This document shows, piece after piece, positions 19,761-33,935 of a stretch of DNA of 64,000 nucleotides (position 1 is the stretch's first letter; each line of letters starts with the position of its first letter). The notes below the pieces were generated by a model, which saw only the letters and a program-made list of their open reading frames with translations, did not search any database and was not told where the DNA came from. Origin of the DNA: Hanleya hanleyi (Eukaryota; Mollusca; Polyplacophora; Lepidopleurida; Hanleyidae); NCBI GenBank assembly GCA_036873755.1, contig JAVTVY010020514.1, positions 1 through 64,000 on the forward strand, in the 5' to 3' direction. A program made the translations under genes and the position numbers.

Positions 19761-21260
19761 AATTCATCATGATAATGTTCCGGAGTAGCTGACCAATCAA
19801 AAGCTCTTTCAGCGTGAAGGAATGGGACTTGGTATTACGAGTATCCATGTAAATTGATATCATGTTTTGTGCATTTTGGGTGTACGGTAAAATTTTGCTT
19901 TATCGATACGAGTGGTCAGAATAGAAATGCCTCTTGCTTTGCGTTGTGGCATTGAAATCTTGCAGAAATCATTCAAAATTACCCCAGTGAAGACGTAAGT
20001 TATTGTAGAAGCATATAGTCATGCTGAACCCCTAAACTAAAATCTGTTGATCTTGCTGATATTGAGTATCAGCCTTTGTTACAAATGCAATCGTGGTGCC
20101 ATTGATAACCAGTAAGAAAGTGGACTATGTCAGGGTGAGCTCCGACAACACGACTATATCTGACAACCATCTTTTCCATTGGGAGCGGAACGACTACATT
20201 CGGTTTACTTTACTATGTAATCGTTCGAGACCGGCCTGCCCCTGTAATAATTGTGATTTCGTGGTGTCGCTTCAGCGCCAGCAAGTTAAGTACTTACCTG
20301 TAAGATTGGCCACTCACGTTGCGATACTGGTTGCGAGCATCAAATACAGGTGATATATGAGCATGCTGAGTCAGCACAAATGACAATAGTCCCTTTGCAA
20401 TTTAACTCAAAATGAGGCCTTTACATCCAGGTATTTCGACTTCCATAGACGTGCAATTTCACTGTGTACTCATTGAGCGGTAAAATACTCTTAATTATAT
20501 ATTAGTGATATAACAGACCTATATGTACCGTAGCTTGAATCTCAAGGGAAATGGTGACGACTATTAACACAAAAATAGCCAGATTTGTTGTAAATAGTGA
20601 CAAATTGCCTTCCAATTACGTTGATGTGTACGATTTAGAGACTATAGCTTGGAAGATTATCGGTAATGCATAGATGAACTGGGACTTGTTTGAAATTAAC
20701 ATTTACGTGTTTGGATCGATGGATCACACTAAAAGTGTAATAAACACGTGCGTACATGGAAACTGTCAATATTATATAGCAAGTTATATGACCCAAAGGG
20801 CATTACTGGAGAGACATGTTACTCTACTGTTTACTAATCTCTCTTTGGCTTGTCGAATTATCTATCCACTTGGGGATGATATCCATACAATATGATCAGC
20901 TCTCAGTTTGGCTAATAAGTTTAATTAGCTGGATGGATGAACCATCATTTTATATTTATTATCACCTACATTTGGGAACATGAAGGTCGAACGTTGACCC
21001 GTAAAGACTCGATTAACTGGTCCATGCTTCGAAGCATTGGTCTTGGATGGGTAGGTAGAGGATTTAGCTTGACGAGGAATCGGTTTCTTCTGACTAGGAT
21101 CAAAGGCCCGCTGTCCATCCATTAATGCAATATTTTTTTATTGGTCAATGTTCCATACTTATTACTGAACGTGTGTTTTTCTGCCTGCGAATACTGACTT
21201 CGTGTTTTTGCTTACTTCTCATGGACAACCACGAAAACCCTCAAGCACATTTGCAGAATT
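19761..21260. repeat. Old subunit repeat, first copy in unit 1
   Basis: Shares landmarks in the same order with about 28,420-30,980: a GCCATTGATAACCAGTAAGAAAGTGG block, the CATAGACGTGCA block, the GGATCACACTAAAAGTGTAAT block and the TTGGTCTTGGATG repeat. So it is an old duplication inside the unit. Small frames here (for example 20,093-20,353) are not supported as genes. Confidence 0.6.
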
Positions 21261-23489
21261 TGTGATCCATACAGCAAAGTGTTTCTATTCTACACCGTTC
21301 ACACATTCGCCTGGATTTGATAATAGTACATCGAGTAGAAATCGTTTGATCACAGAATGAATTCCGTGTCATTGGTGGAACAGTAAACCCTATGTGATGA
21401 TGATAAATAGAGGTCTGTTGATCAGTCCACAAGTATATTCATTTATTTTCAAGTATATGTACTTGGCAATGAACTATATAATCCTAAAGTCTTAAAATAT
21501 AAACGAGAATACGAAGCGACCACAAAAATGTATCTGATCACAAGTATCTCCGTATCTATATACTTCTGCAGCGTTAGGAAACGTTCAAACAGTTCGAGTG
21601 TCTTTGCGAATCACGCACTTGTCATGCTGAGACTCCGAAATCAAACTGAATTCAAAAAGGTCTACTATACATGAACTCCTGCAATCCGAACCGTCAAAAC
21701 GATTGGAAATTTTTTTGATATGAGAAGGTTGTCATCTCTATTAGGCGACAGCATCAAGACACTGTCTTCTGTATCTAACATCGCTGGAAACCGTTGATCT
21801 TTGTTGTGAGATCATGAGATATGGTTCATTATGCAAATTAACTGTTCTAATCATCAACTATCAACGTCGTCTATATTGACATGCTTTAATTACCCAATCT
21901 TCGTATATCTTCTGTTAAACGTATATGGCTGCCAAGTCAAACTGTATTGTATTGTCCTTTTGTGACCGTACGCAATGCAAAGAAGTTCCTGGCATTTTGT
22001 TTTATATTTTCTCGACATTTAATATTTGCCACCCCCAAATAATTGAAGATATTCAAGGTTGGATACCTATTTTTTATATTTAGTCCTGTTTTCTCTGTTC
22101 TGGATCCTGCTATGTTTCTCTCTCCGGTTGAGGTACTGCATGATTACATACTCGTATTACTTCTCCACCATCTTATTTATAGGAGAATTTCTAACATAAC
22201 TTTCGAGTTCCCATTTCCCTTCTTTACTGAAGATTATATCTTTGTAGCCTATTATCCAGATCCACTAGAATATAGATAAGTTATTCAAGCACAGATCACT
22301 CAAATGTTAGAAGTGGTCTTGCTATCCTGGTGGACCATGATCCTTTGTGTATGTCAGACATACATGTTCCGCCTTGGGATAACATGTTTTCTCACTAACG
22401 ATATGGTCTGTCACCCCCGCCGCCCCCACCTCGTCGGGTCTCAATGCCGATGAGACACCGTGAATTATCTCCACTGTCAAGAGGAGACGATACTCGTTCC
22501 AAAGAAGATATCTGTATCTAAAGTATATATGAAACTTCAACCGGAAATTATTTTAGTAATGTGAATTTAAGTGTCTTTACTCGTTATTGGTTACATGTAT
22601 GTATCTATAACGCACTGTCACATCGAAAATCGCTTCCCCATATATCGCATCGACCCATCGTTTCATGTCAAATGTATGTGGATGCAGGGATGGTCCTTCT
22701 CGGCCATTATAAGATACATTACTTGTATTTGTGTGGAATAAATTTGTTTGATATCGAATTTTACGTGCATCCCTGAACAGCACATTACGCATAAAGGAAT
22801 GATTTATATTATCGCTCGTACGACCTTCGACGATATTTATATCAGAGCGAATGCTGATTGATTTATGTCTTATGGATAATGGAGTTTATATTGAGTGTAA
22901 TTACTCCAGGGTTTCCCGTAATTCATGGCATGTTGTAAGTATACTTGATATTATTGTTACATTTTACCTTGATCATTATACCTTGTCTCCGTACAATTTG
23001 TGATGCACACTCATTTAGCATCGATCAAGATATCATCATTGGAAGCCGTGTCTGCCCTACACACGTATACTCTGAAGTAGGCCAATGTTACATGAGACCG
23101 ATTGTTAGAGTATTCCCCCCGCTTGTTGAGATGAACGTTGCAGTTCCATTACTTGACATATATATCAATGTATTCAACTGATTATTTCTGGTATTGCCTG
23201 CATCATTCATATGAAGCTTTATACATCCCCAAATGGGAAATTTGGGGAATATGGGATCTAACCAGTTATCAAAATATTGTATTTTGGAAGTTTGGTGATA
23301 CCGTGGTGACATCGGGTTTACTGTAACTTTGATTCCACCGACTCTCCATAGATTCAATCAAAACCAAATATTATTGTTGGAAATCAATCGAAAAGTAATT
23401 AATCATGCTCATGGATGAACTTTGAAATATGCAGCCTCACTTATTGGTGTATTTAAAGCAGACTTGGGCAGACCGTGACTGAGATATAC
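21261..23489. other. Unit-specific sequence, no gene recognised
   Basis: Nearly identical to 52,470-54,715. A 78-codon frame at 22,043-22,279 is identical in the twin (53,243-53,479), but so is the surrounding DNA, so conservation is not evidence of coding. The second unit has a 40-bp extra stretch near 54,450. Confidence 0.5.
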
Positions 23490-23770
23490 GTCATTCTCTA
23501 GGTGACGACCTTACAACGAATATCACATGGAATAAGTAAACTGATCAGCGATACGGATTTGATATTTTTGAAACATCATGATGTCTTGCCGGCACCATTG
23601 AAAACTGTTGACCGCTTCTCTCTTGCAGTAATCTAGCCTGTGTTTATAATACTTTGATTGCCTTTTTGAATTTGGTGCTAATGCTGAAATATGGAATATG
23701 TCTTTGGATTATAGACGCGGACATTCTTCAATGAACGACGGCTGAATAATGAATGATGGACCAAACGCCT
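23490..23770 (+). mobile_element. Penelope-like 3' tail, plus strand
   Basis: Carries the tail landmarks in plus orientation: GATGTCTTGCCGG, CTTCTCTCTTGCAG, GGACATTCTTCAATG and the end ACGCCTGTAATT. Twin: 54,715-55,005. Confidence 0.8.
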
Positions 23771-25099
23771 GTAATTGTATTCATTTGGGTGAAATAATCC
23801 CATGCATGTCGTTTTGGTCCATTCTCGGTCGCCAGATTCTATACTTCGTAGGTTTATTTTGAATTTGTTAGTCGACAAAATTGCCCCAGGATCGGTTCAA
23901 AATAACCTTATGACAAGATGAGGTCACTGTTGTGCGGAGTCACTAGCGCAATCAGTCAAATTATGTTAAAATTGTTCTGTAGATCTTGAATCAAATGTAT
24001 AGTTTGGGCAGTTCCACCTCGTCAATTCCGCTGGTGACAGCAATATTAGGATGGGCTGTATTGTCTTGTGTCCATGTCTATGCTGGGATTCGATAGATCT
24101 AGATGTGCGAGTTCAAGCATTCAATTTCTCATATATTGCAGAATTGTTAGCAGACCCATGGAATGGGCTGATCATAAGATGTTCGCGTTTTACTGGAGTA
24201 AAATATGCATTTATGGGGAACATAATTTCAAGTCCCGTTGAAATGCTTCAGGCAAGATGTGTAATTCGCTATGATTCCATGAACATTGAATACATACTCT
24301 TGGTTAGAACATGGATATGTGCACACTAAGGTCTTTGTGTTTTCCATTGATAAGTTTGACGTAATACACGAGTTGTGTAACTCCGAAAAACGTAAGGCTC
24401 ATTTTGACTCAATATTTCGGCTCTTTATTTTGCCATCATCAGGAGTGCACACTAACGGCTGACTGAAATTTCTTTCAATTTTGTCCACGAGCCAATGAAA
24501 TAGAAGATTTCCATTTGAAAGTTAGTTCTGACCAATCAAGTACTTTAAATCTGGAAAATATCCCGTGATGCACCGCTGTTTCTATAAACATTCATTATTC
24601 TCTTGTATAGTAAGATCAATACCATATATGGCTGTATATATTTTATCATTGAGGATATTATTAACAGTGAAATATTGGCTTCCAGGAATGGATGTGGAAA
24701 TTCTATCTGCTATCAACTAATATTAATCCAAAGAATAATTGCATTATATCAAGCTTCTCGTTAGGCATCAAACCGGAAATGAAATTAGCAATAAAAATAG
24801 ATACCGGATGAAGGATAATGATGATTCACAGACATGTAACAATTCCTCCTCATCCATCCAACTCTTTTCTCGAAAACTTGAAAATGTCAAGTTTTCACAG
24901 ATTGATATATGTAGCTCTGCTGGGTATCCGTCAGCATAATATCGTATTTGTCAACCCATTTAAGCTGAATACAATACTTAAAATAATCGTGTGATGGATA
25001 TAATAATTTTCTATTTCTATTTTTTTCCTGAACTGAAAACCGCTGAGCCGCGATATTGTTTTTCATCTGAGAAAATTTTCTCGAGACAATTGCAGAGAT
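23771..25099. other. Unassigned unit sequence with ribozyme-like motif
   Basis: No gene recognised. At 24,442-24,415 (minus) is CTGATGATGGC, ten bases, then GCCGAAA, which resembles a hammerhead core of the kind reported in Penelope-like elements. A 92-codon frame at 24,051-24,329 is kept in the twin but has no recognisable domain. Confidence 0.45.
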
Positions 25100-25960
25100 C
25101 AAATACAATTACACTCTGTGAAATGCGAATGTCCACCTGACAAGAAATTACATTAATATATAAAGATGTATTCGGGATATGATACCTTCATGAAAAGATG
25201 GCCCCACGTTTGAGAACTCCGAAAAGAACGATGAAGCAAAACAGAAACAATCGAAACTGGAGAGCATCGTTTCAGTTTTAAGCTGAAAGTAAGATCGAGT
25301 CGACATTGCAATGCAGCAGTCTCAGGAGAATCATAACAGTTTTAGACACAATGTCCACACAAGTGCATATTCAATAGAGGTAAGTCTGTGTGTGGGACAT
25401 CATTACATTTCCAAGAGTGTATAGTTCTTTTTTATCTAACCTTCTAATGTACTGACTAATAGATATATACCGTACAGGGATATTAGTTCCCGTATTCCCT
25501 GGTTCATGAGATATATCGGATAATTCTCCATTATCGATTTCAGTGAAAAGCAAAGAAAATTTCATGTTTGGTATCGAGTTACTGTACCACAAGAAGCTGC
25601 AATGGTTTTATTGAAATGCAGGGTGCTGGTGATTTTGTGGAATGTGGAACATGTGTGACAATCCACGTCGCTCAAGGTGATTTCCTTCCTTCAATTATCC
25701 GTCAACAGCCCACGGTGAAAGAGGGATTATGAACGCAATGAACACGAATGATAAACAGCAATATAAGCATATCATGGTCCGTATGAAATCAAGTGTAAAA
25801 TTAGGCTTCAGCTATTGAATTTTTGTATCCACCATCTAATCTCCATAGCACATTTCTCCCTTTCCTTGCTTTCTTCCTTCTTTCTTCTTTCTTTTTCTTG
25901 TACAGTCTACTTTCATTCCCATTTGTCCTTTGTTTCTTCCTTCTATCCACTCTTACGCTT
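25100..25960. repeat. Old internal repeat with polypyrimidine tract
   Basis: Diverged copy of 3,214-4,180, including the TTGAAATGCAGG and GCTCAAGG(T/C)GATTTCCTT landmarks and a T/C-rich tract at 25,845-25,910. Confidence 0.65.
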
Positions 25961-26434
25961 TTTTGTATTTTTCTGCCGTTTTGCAAAAATGCCACAGAAA
26001 AGAAAAATTTGTTCCCTTTTGGTATTTACATCCGATATGACATTAACTTGACTGATTTACAGGTGCTGGAAGTTGTCAGCATTGGACAATAGCGAGTATA
26101 TAACATTGGACATTCACGTGATCACTGTTTCTACATTCTTATATATCACGGCATTTGAGAGAGGGATCCTCGGGAATTGTAATTGTTAGTACTTTTCAGT
26201 TGAATGCCTCGCTCGCCGGCTAATGACACAGGCTAGAATGGCGCAGTATCCAAGCAAATAAAACCATCCATCAGTTTGGTGTTGCCTTGAGCAGTACACG
26301 TAAAAGTACAACAAATGATGTTGGAAATACTGTCACGTCTGATTACACAATGTGCAAAAAATATATTGCGGTCAATGGTAGAGGGGCACCCGACAACGTC
26401 TGACAGCAACTGAGCTATTCATATGAACCTCATG
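25961..26434. other. Unassigned unit sequence
   Basis: No gene or motif recognised. Matches 57,190-57,651. Confidence 0.4.
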
Positions 26435-27785
26435 AATTGGAGCGATATGCAAGAGGTGGGGGAAATTGACGTCTGGCGACTAAAAAGCAACCATATGACT
26501 CTACAGGAAAGAATTCGTCCACACCCAACATTCAGACCCGAGAATACGGAGGAATCTGTGACGTAGCCTTAGTATCTATGCCGCGCTTTTATTGCAGCTG
26601 TTCATGTGGAGGCCTTGAAGTATCCAACCGGCGCCTAGCTCCGGCTTAAGCGGAATTAGATACGCTAGCTCGGGAGCTGTGATGACAGATCAGCTCAAAC
26701 AACTCAACTGATGCTAATGGATGAGCATCATGGACGTCTGATGGAGTAAACGCCTTAACATGGGGAAACCTGGTAAATGCAAGAATACCTAGGAAAACTA
26801 AGCTGTAAAATCCGACGTCGTACGGCTTAAATTTCCCACCGAAACAATAAATCTACATATATTTATCGAGTGACATGTACAGAGGGCGGACCTCGTGAAC
26901 TAACAGTCCACCAGCAGAATCCCACCATATACAAGTAATAAATTGGAGCGATATGCGAGAGGTGGGAAAAATTGGCGACGTCTGGCGATTAAAAAGCAAC
27001 CATATGACTATACAGGAAAGAATTCGTCCACACCCAACATTCAGACCCGAGACTACGGAGGAATCTGTGACGTAGCCTTAGTATCTATGCCGCGCTTTTA
27101 TTGCAGCTGTTCATGTGGAGACCTTGAAGTATCCAACCGGCGCCTAGCTCCGGCTTAAGCGGAATTAGATACGCTAGCTCGGGAGCTGTGATGACAGATC
27201 AGCTCAAACAACTCAACTGATGCTAATGGATGAGCATCATGGACGTCTGATGGAGTAAACGCCTTAACATGGGGAAACCTGGTAAATGCAAGAATACCTA
27301 GGAAAACTAAGCTGTAAAATCCGACGTCGTACGGCTTAAATTTCCCACCGAAACAATAAATCTACATATATTTGTCGAGTGACATGTACAGAGGGCGGAC
27401 CTCGTGAACTAACAGTCCACCAGCAGAATCCCACCATATACAAGTAATAAATTGGAGCGATATGCGAGAGGTGGGAAAAATTGGCGACGTCTGGCGATTA
27501 AAAAGCAACCATATGACTATACAGGAAAGAATTCGTCCACACCAAACATTCGGACCCGAGAATACGGAGGAATCTCGGACGCGCTTTTATTGCAGCTGTT
27601 CATGTGGAGACTATGAAGTATCCACATGGCCCCTAGCAATCATATGTCTCTATGGGAAAGAATTCGTCGACGCCAATCAGTCAGACCCGGGAATACGGAG
27701 GAATATCGGACGTAGCCTTAGTATCTCAGCCGCGTTTTTATTGCAGCTGTTCATGTGGAGACTAGGAAGTATCCGCACGGCCCTT
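26435..27785 (+). repeat. Tandem repeat of about 507 bp
   Basis: Starts of AATTGGAGCGATATG are at 26,435, 26,941 and 27,450 (periods 506 and 509), followed by a truncated third unit and a further partial from about 27,640. Adjacent full units are almost identical, so the expansion is recent. The second unit of the array (57,652-58,430) has one full copy fewer. The sequence GCTCCGGCTTAAGCGGAATT suggests descent from a Penelope-like tail. Confidence 0.9.
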
Positions 27786-27839
27786 ACTACGCTCTTCTAA
27801 AGATTCTATGCATGCGACACGTTCATGTCTTGGCATTAG

Positions 27840-30039
27840 AGTGTGATATTTATCACAAAATTTGGAAACTGGAAACGGACGACATCGATAGTCTTGCTGA
27901 GCCAGTTACAGAGCTACAATGAACCAAAACTACTAGTCGAAATTCCACACGCCATATGCGGTTCCGTTCAAAATATGACTATCCAGAAAGGGACAGTTCA
28001 CTATGTCAATATTTTGGTGGTCTCTCTTTCACAAAATCCTTCCATTTCTATGAAGATATAGATCCGCATGTGATGTATAATCTAGACTATGGTGGATTTG
28101 TAGTTCGATGCGACATGTATTTGTACCGCTTGGAAGGTGCTGTAGGGGAAATTGATCAATCCAAAAGCGGTATTGTTGGTGACGAATTTAGCTCTATCAA
28201 CAAGAAAATATTCCCAAAAACTTAATGGATTCCGACATTGGTATATCTTTGATCGGTTGTCTTCAATATCCATATGATTAATAAACTAAGGCGGCTAACG
28301 CAAACCTGATGATACATAGTAGTCTAGAGAGTAGAGAAATCTCAGGTGGATAAACAGTTCTGAGTGGTATATGCGCTTTTGTATCTATCTTCTTTGAAGT
28401 ATCCACATCTGGGACTATATATTAACCCTACCCGTATACATTCATTATCCGAATGTTCCGGAGTAGCTGCTCAACCTATAACTCTTTTAACGTGGAGGAA
28501 TGAGGCTTGGTATTACGAGTATCTATGTGAATAGATATGATGTTTTGTTCATATTAAGTGTACGGTAAAATTTTATCGATATGATTAGTCAGAAGAGAAA
28601 ATTATGCCTCTTGCTTTGTCTTGTGAAATGGAAATCTTGTGAAAATCATTCATAATTATCGTAGTGTAGGCGTAAGTTGTTGTTGAGCAAATTGCCATGG
28701 TCAATACCTTATCTAAAATTTGGAGATGGTGATATTGACTACCAGTCAATGTCAACAATCTTCAGTGGTTGTTTTTGGTACAAATGCATTTGTGGCGCCA
28801 TTGATAGCCAGTAAGAAAGTGGGCTATGTCAGGGTAAGCTTCGACAACACGACTATATCTGACAACCATCTTTTCCATTGGAGGCGCAACTGCTACATCC
28901 AGGTTGTGGGTGCAACATTAACTTAATAATATAATCGTTTCAGTCCGGCCTGCCCCTATACTAATTGTGATTTCGTGGTGCCGCTTGAGCGCCAGCGAGT
29001 TCAGTACCTGCAACTTGTTTGCAAGATTGGACACCTACGTTGTTATATTGGTTGTCGGTATCAATACAAGTGATGTCAGGGCACGCTGAGTCAGCACAAA
29101 TGACAAGAGTCCCTTTGTAGAAATAGACAAACTTCTGTGCTATATTCCACGTAAACATTTTTAATGCACAAGCTTTTGACTCTCATTACGGAGCCTTTAC
29201 CAAGTGATCTGTTGGTTTCATAAAATTGCCGTTTCCATGGATGATCGAATGTTATATAGAGATATACACAATAGTGGTTTTAATTGTTTAAATTATATAT
29301 ATATATATTATGAGTCTAAAACAGTATGAGAGTCCCTTTGCAATTTACCTTAAACTGAGGCGTTCGCCTCCTGGATGTTTCGACTTCCATAGACGTGCAG
29401 TTTTACTGTGCACTCATTGAGCGGTAAAATGCTCTTAATTATATATTGGTGGTATAGCAGCCCTATATTTACCGTAGCTTGAATCTCGAGAGAAATGGTG
29501 ACGACTATTAATACAGAAATAGCAAGATTTGTTGGAAATAGTGACAAAGTACCTTCCAATTACGATGATGTGTAAGAATTAGGGACTATAGCTTAGAAGA
29601 ATATCGGTAATGCATAGATTAACTGGGAGTTGTTAAATTTTGAAATGACCAATTAAGAGATTCTTTTGGTGGATCACACTAAAAGTGTAATCAACACTTG
29701 TGTACATGGAAACTGTCAATATAGCACGATATATGGCCCAACCAGCATTACAGCAGAGGCATGTGACGCTGTTGCGTACTAATCGTTCGTTAGCTTATCG
29801 AATTATCTAACCACTTGACGATGCTATCCATCTATTTGAAGCTATGTAATATAAATATGGCGGTCAAGGGTGCGGTGGAATTCCAGCAACTGATGGAGTG
29901 TTTTTACTCTCTCCAGTAAAAGTTATGGTGAACTGAGTCCTCCGAAATATTCATTGAGATTTGGGAGGCCTATGGAGATGGAACTGTGTCCGATCAGTAC
30001 AGGGTCCTTCAGACCAACTGTCGTGTGAAATTGGGGTTC
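27840..30039. repeat. Old subunit repeat, second copy in unit 1
   Basis: Parallels 19,130-20,900 with many substitutions. Begins with decayed Penelope-like RT (27,950-28,420) and includes an (AT)n run near 29,296-29,310. No gene is supported. Confidence 0.6.
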
Positions 30040-30262
30040 TTTCTCTGCTGGTGTTGTCTCTAATCTGTCCATAATTGGGACTTTCTCTGTTGGTTTTGTC
30101 TCTTACTTGTCCATTATTGGGACTTCCTCTGTTGGTGTTGTCTCTAATCTGTCCATTATTGGGACTTCATCTGTTGATGTTGTCTCTAATCTGTCCATTA
30201 TTGGGACTTCCTCTGTTGTTCTTGTCTCTAATCTGTCCATTATTGTGACTTTTCGCGTTGAA
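30040..30262. repeat. 42-bp minisatellite, about five copies
   Basis: Same unit as 1-960, at the paralogous position in unit 1. The flanking sequence that ends TATGAAACTACCCAGCTA is shared. Confidence 0.9.
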
Positions 30263-31553
30263 CTTGTAGCAGATATGAAACTACCCAGCTAGCCAATGAA
30301 TTGATAATCTAACCATGTTAGGCAATATAGCCTACCGATTCTGTCTTAACTGGAATAATGAAATGGGAAGCATGAGGAAAATTTTAAAATATGACTGGCT
30401 CTCAGATTGGTTTATAAATTCAATTATCTGGAGTAGATGAACCATCATTTTAATTTGATCACCACCCACATTTGGAAACGAACGTTACGTTGACCCATTG
30501 AGATTCGATTAACTGGTCTGTACTTTGAAGCATTGGTCTTGGATGAGTGGGTAGAGGATCTATCTTGAGGAGTAGATAGACTATTTCAGAGGAATCGGTT
30601 TCCTCCGACTAGAATCAAAGGGCCACTGTTCATCCAATAATAGTGTTTGATGGTGTTGCTAAACCTGTATTTTTCTGCCTTCTGACGTGACGTTGACCCA
30701 TAGAGACTCGATAAACTGGTTTGTGCTTTGAAGCATTGGTCTTGGATGAGTGGGTAGAGGAGCTATGTTGATGATACTATTTCAGAGGAATCGGTTTCCT
30801 CCGACTAGAATCATAAGGCCACTGTTCATCCAATAATGCAATATTTTGATTGCCCAGTGTCCCATAGTGTTGCTAAACCTGTACTTTTATGCCTACTGAC
30901 TTCATGTATTTGCTTAGTGGGTGTTGGACAACCATGCAAGCCTTAAAGTACATTTGCAGAATTTGTTGTCCGTACAGCAAAGGCTTCTTTGATGTTATTA
31001 CTGAACTGAGGCAGTCAATGACATTCTGATGCTGAAGAGTACTACGGAGAGTAACGAAACCCCAGGTGGATAGTTCGCGACAGGTATGCTTTTGTGTCAA
31101 TCTTCTGTGAGAATTTTTAGCTATCCACATCTGGAACTATATATTATTTACATATAAATATGATATTATTTGGAGCTGTCGCTAACAATGAGAGCATATC
31201 AGTAGACCAACCAGTCGATGTCTCCGATCTTCGGCGATCTTCACTGGCTGCTCTTGCTACATTGGCCATACGGCTTGAATATCAAGAGAAATAGTAATGA
31301 CCATCAGCACAATATAACAGGATTTGCTGGAAATAGTGATAAATTGCCCCGTCCTTACGGGATTTGGAGTCATTCATAATAGAAGTGTGTCCGAACAGTT
31401 CATTGCCCTCTAAACTCAGCTGTCCTCTGTAATTTAGCCCTTTCTCTAGTGCTCTTTGAATTTGTTCAGTGTTATTTCCGCTGTTGTGATTTCAAACTGT
31501 CTAATGATATTTGAGGACATTTCGCGGTGAAACTAAGTTCGTCGAAGTGCTGA
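30263..31553. repeat. End of 20-kb unit 1, with decayed RT
   Basis: Matches 961-2,103 and 60,831-62,118. The minus-strand frame 31,130-30,873 is a diverged RT piece; CRELSTWGFVTL and HQNVIDCLSS correspond to motif A of the younger copies (YRHVSTWDFSTL, HQDLIDRLSS). The aspartate of motif A is changed to glycine, so it is dead. Confidence 0.7.
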
Positions 31554-33935
31554 ATCACCAGTTTCTGGTCCGTCATTCATAATTCAGCTGTCGTTCATTA
31601 AAGAATATCCGCGTCCATAATCCAAAGACCTATTCCATATTTCATGCAACAATATTAGCACTAAATTCAAAAATACAATCATAGTATACATAAACATAGG
31701 CTAGTTTTCTGCAAGAGAGAAGCGGTCAACAATTTTCAATGATGCCGGCAAGGCATGACGATGTTCCAAAAATATCAAATCCGTATCGTTGATCAGTATT
31801 CTTAATCCAGAATATTCGCTGTAAAGTTTTCATCTGGAGAATGATGTATCTCCGTCACGCTTTGATTGTGACTGTTCATATGAGCACCATGAGGATTTTG
31901 AAGTACATTGGTTCATACGGCCCCTAGCCCCAATTAAGCGGAATTAGACACAAGTTGCGAAACGTAACGCCATAGATCTTGCACGCTACGCTCGTATTTT
32001 GCTATCAGTATGCGATATGTATCGCCAAATCTGAGAACTGGGTGGAGGCGCTTGGTGGTATAGCCCTGTGTTATACGTTTCTGCAACAATGTTTTGTGAC
32101 GTTGATTAAAAACAGAGGATTTAGCAAATGGTACTAGGCGAGATATGTATGCGCCATATGCAGGTCCTACTGGAATATTATTCTCCACAAAGGGATAGTT
32201 TACGATGTCGAAATTGTAATCTTCTCTTTTGTCATAAAGTCGACGAGAGAGAAGGCTCGCTTTATTTATATAGAGATATAGGTCTAAATATGATGTGCCT
32301 GTAGGGCTATCTGTAGTTTCCTTCAAATCCAGTGAAGGTGGATATATATCCTTCATTGTGTCATTTATATAGCAATTATCCACAGCGAGAAGATCGTCTA
32401 TATAGCGGATGGTGAATGAGAAGGAATGGGATTTGAATGGATCTGTTTTTGAAAGCGTCTGCATACAGTCATATTCATAAGAGAACAGATATAGGTCAGC
32501 CAACAGGAGTGCACAATTAGTTCTCATTGGAATAACTATATGCTGTTGATATATTGTGTTGCCAAATTCCACAAAGATATTTCAATGAGAAATTCAAGCA
32601 AATCTATAAATAAAGAAACATCCCATGAATGATACCTCTTGTATGTAGTAGAGCTAAAGAATGCTTTATGGCTTCCGACATTAATATAACTACGAACCGT
32701 TGTTGAACACAGGTACTATTAATGAGCTTAGACGGTCATTAAGGTCCTGATGTGGGATTGTAGTATAGTCGAGAAATCCCATGTGGATACATGTCTGCAT
32801 GACATGTGACCTTTAGCATCAAGTTCTTCCGTAAGACATTTTGAGTATTTCAATAGCCACATACATTCAACGCTTTTACAAAATAGTGGCGGAATACCTT
32901 TCCCAAAATGCATTTACTTCCTGAAGGGCCCTCCTCCTCAACAGGATTGAAAGAAGCTTGGTGGTGCAGCTCTAGAACCAGCTATGAATCTAGCTTTGTA
33001 TGGTGATTTATGCATTTTGGGAATCCAGTATACTTTTGGTATGTCGTTATGATTGGTTGGAAGACAAATATCTCTTTCCCTGAGAAACGCTTTTGATTGT
33101 TAAATAAACCTTCCAGAGTAAAGCAAGTTTGGGTGTAAGTAGACGTATTTGATGATGATATGTTTACACTCAATTCTTTAACCAACACCTGGTACTAGTA
33201 ATATTTACATATGAATATTATATTATTCGGAGCTTTGTCTGCAGGGACTATGACGAATCTACTCTAGAGATTTTCTGGAACTTCTTGCGCATGGAGGTTT
33301 CTCGGTAATTGTATTGCTTGGGGAAGGGTACTTCTGTCAACAAGGCGGATTGTTTCAACGACGTTGCTCTTGGTGAGGTCCAGCCAATGAGAAAATACTG
33401 TAGGTTTAACTTTTTCTCCCTTAGACCAATCAATAACGTAGTGTTCCAATGCAGACAGGACTATCATCTGGTCGGCCTTCAGATATATTTCTCTCTGCTC
33501 TCTATATTTAGATCCCTTCATCAGGGTTAATCTTAGGTCCTTATCACTCACTACATCAAGATTACCAGTCACAATATGTTTGCATGGTGTATAAAGTTTG
33601 ACGATTCACAATCACAATTATAGCCTCCCGACGTGTATAAATTCCAGTCAAACTGTCTGACAGCGTTAGAGTAATTGAATATGTTGGTGGCTATAGATTT
33701 AGTATACTTATATGAAATGCAAGGAGGTTCTGTGTACTCAAAATAGTTTGATACAGCGATGCATACCTCTGGATCATTTAGGATTCGAGATAAATTAATA
33801 ATGTCCAGTCCTTTATCTAAGTAGTTGAGTCTCAAGAAAAGCCGATCTTCGGATGTTTCGATTGAGTTCACTGGACGATACAACCGAAAATACGCTATAT
33901 CTTGACATACTTTAGTGATTTTATGATATTTTTAT
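31554..33935 (-). pseudogene. Penelope-like element copy B
   Basis: Minus strand, 5'-truncated (no GIY-YIG). The order from 33,883 down is the linker (FNYSNAVRQFDWNLYTSGGY, CDCESSNF), the KGSKYREQRE block, the RT N-terminus (33,572-32,728) and the RT C-terminus (212 codons, 32,572-31,934) with YIDDLLAVDNCYIND intact and the end WRYVSQLVSNSA. The 3' tail follows to 31,554. Several frameshifts and a degraded motif-B region (PMRTNCALLLADL) make it non-functional. It abuts the end of the 20-kb unit. Confidence 0.87.

Noticed and set aside
20093..20353. 86-codon frame kept in unit 2 (51,298-51,558)
   Set aside because: Lies in an old repeat whose second internal copy (28,720-28,926) breaks the frame; similarity follows DNA, not protein.
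22043..22279. 78-codon frame identical in both units (also 53,243-53,479)
   Set aside because: The whole surrounding DNA is nearly identical because of recent duplication; hydrophobic composition and lack of any domain or promoter do not support a gene.
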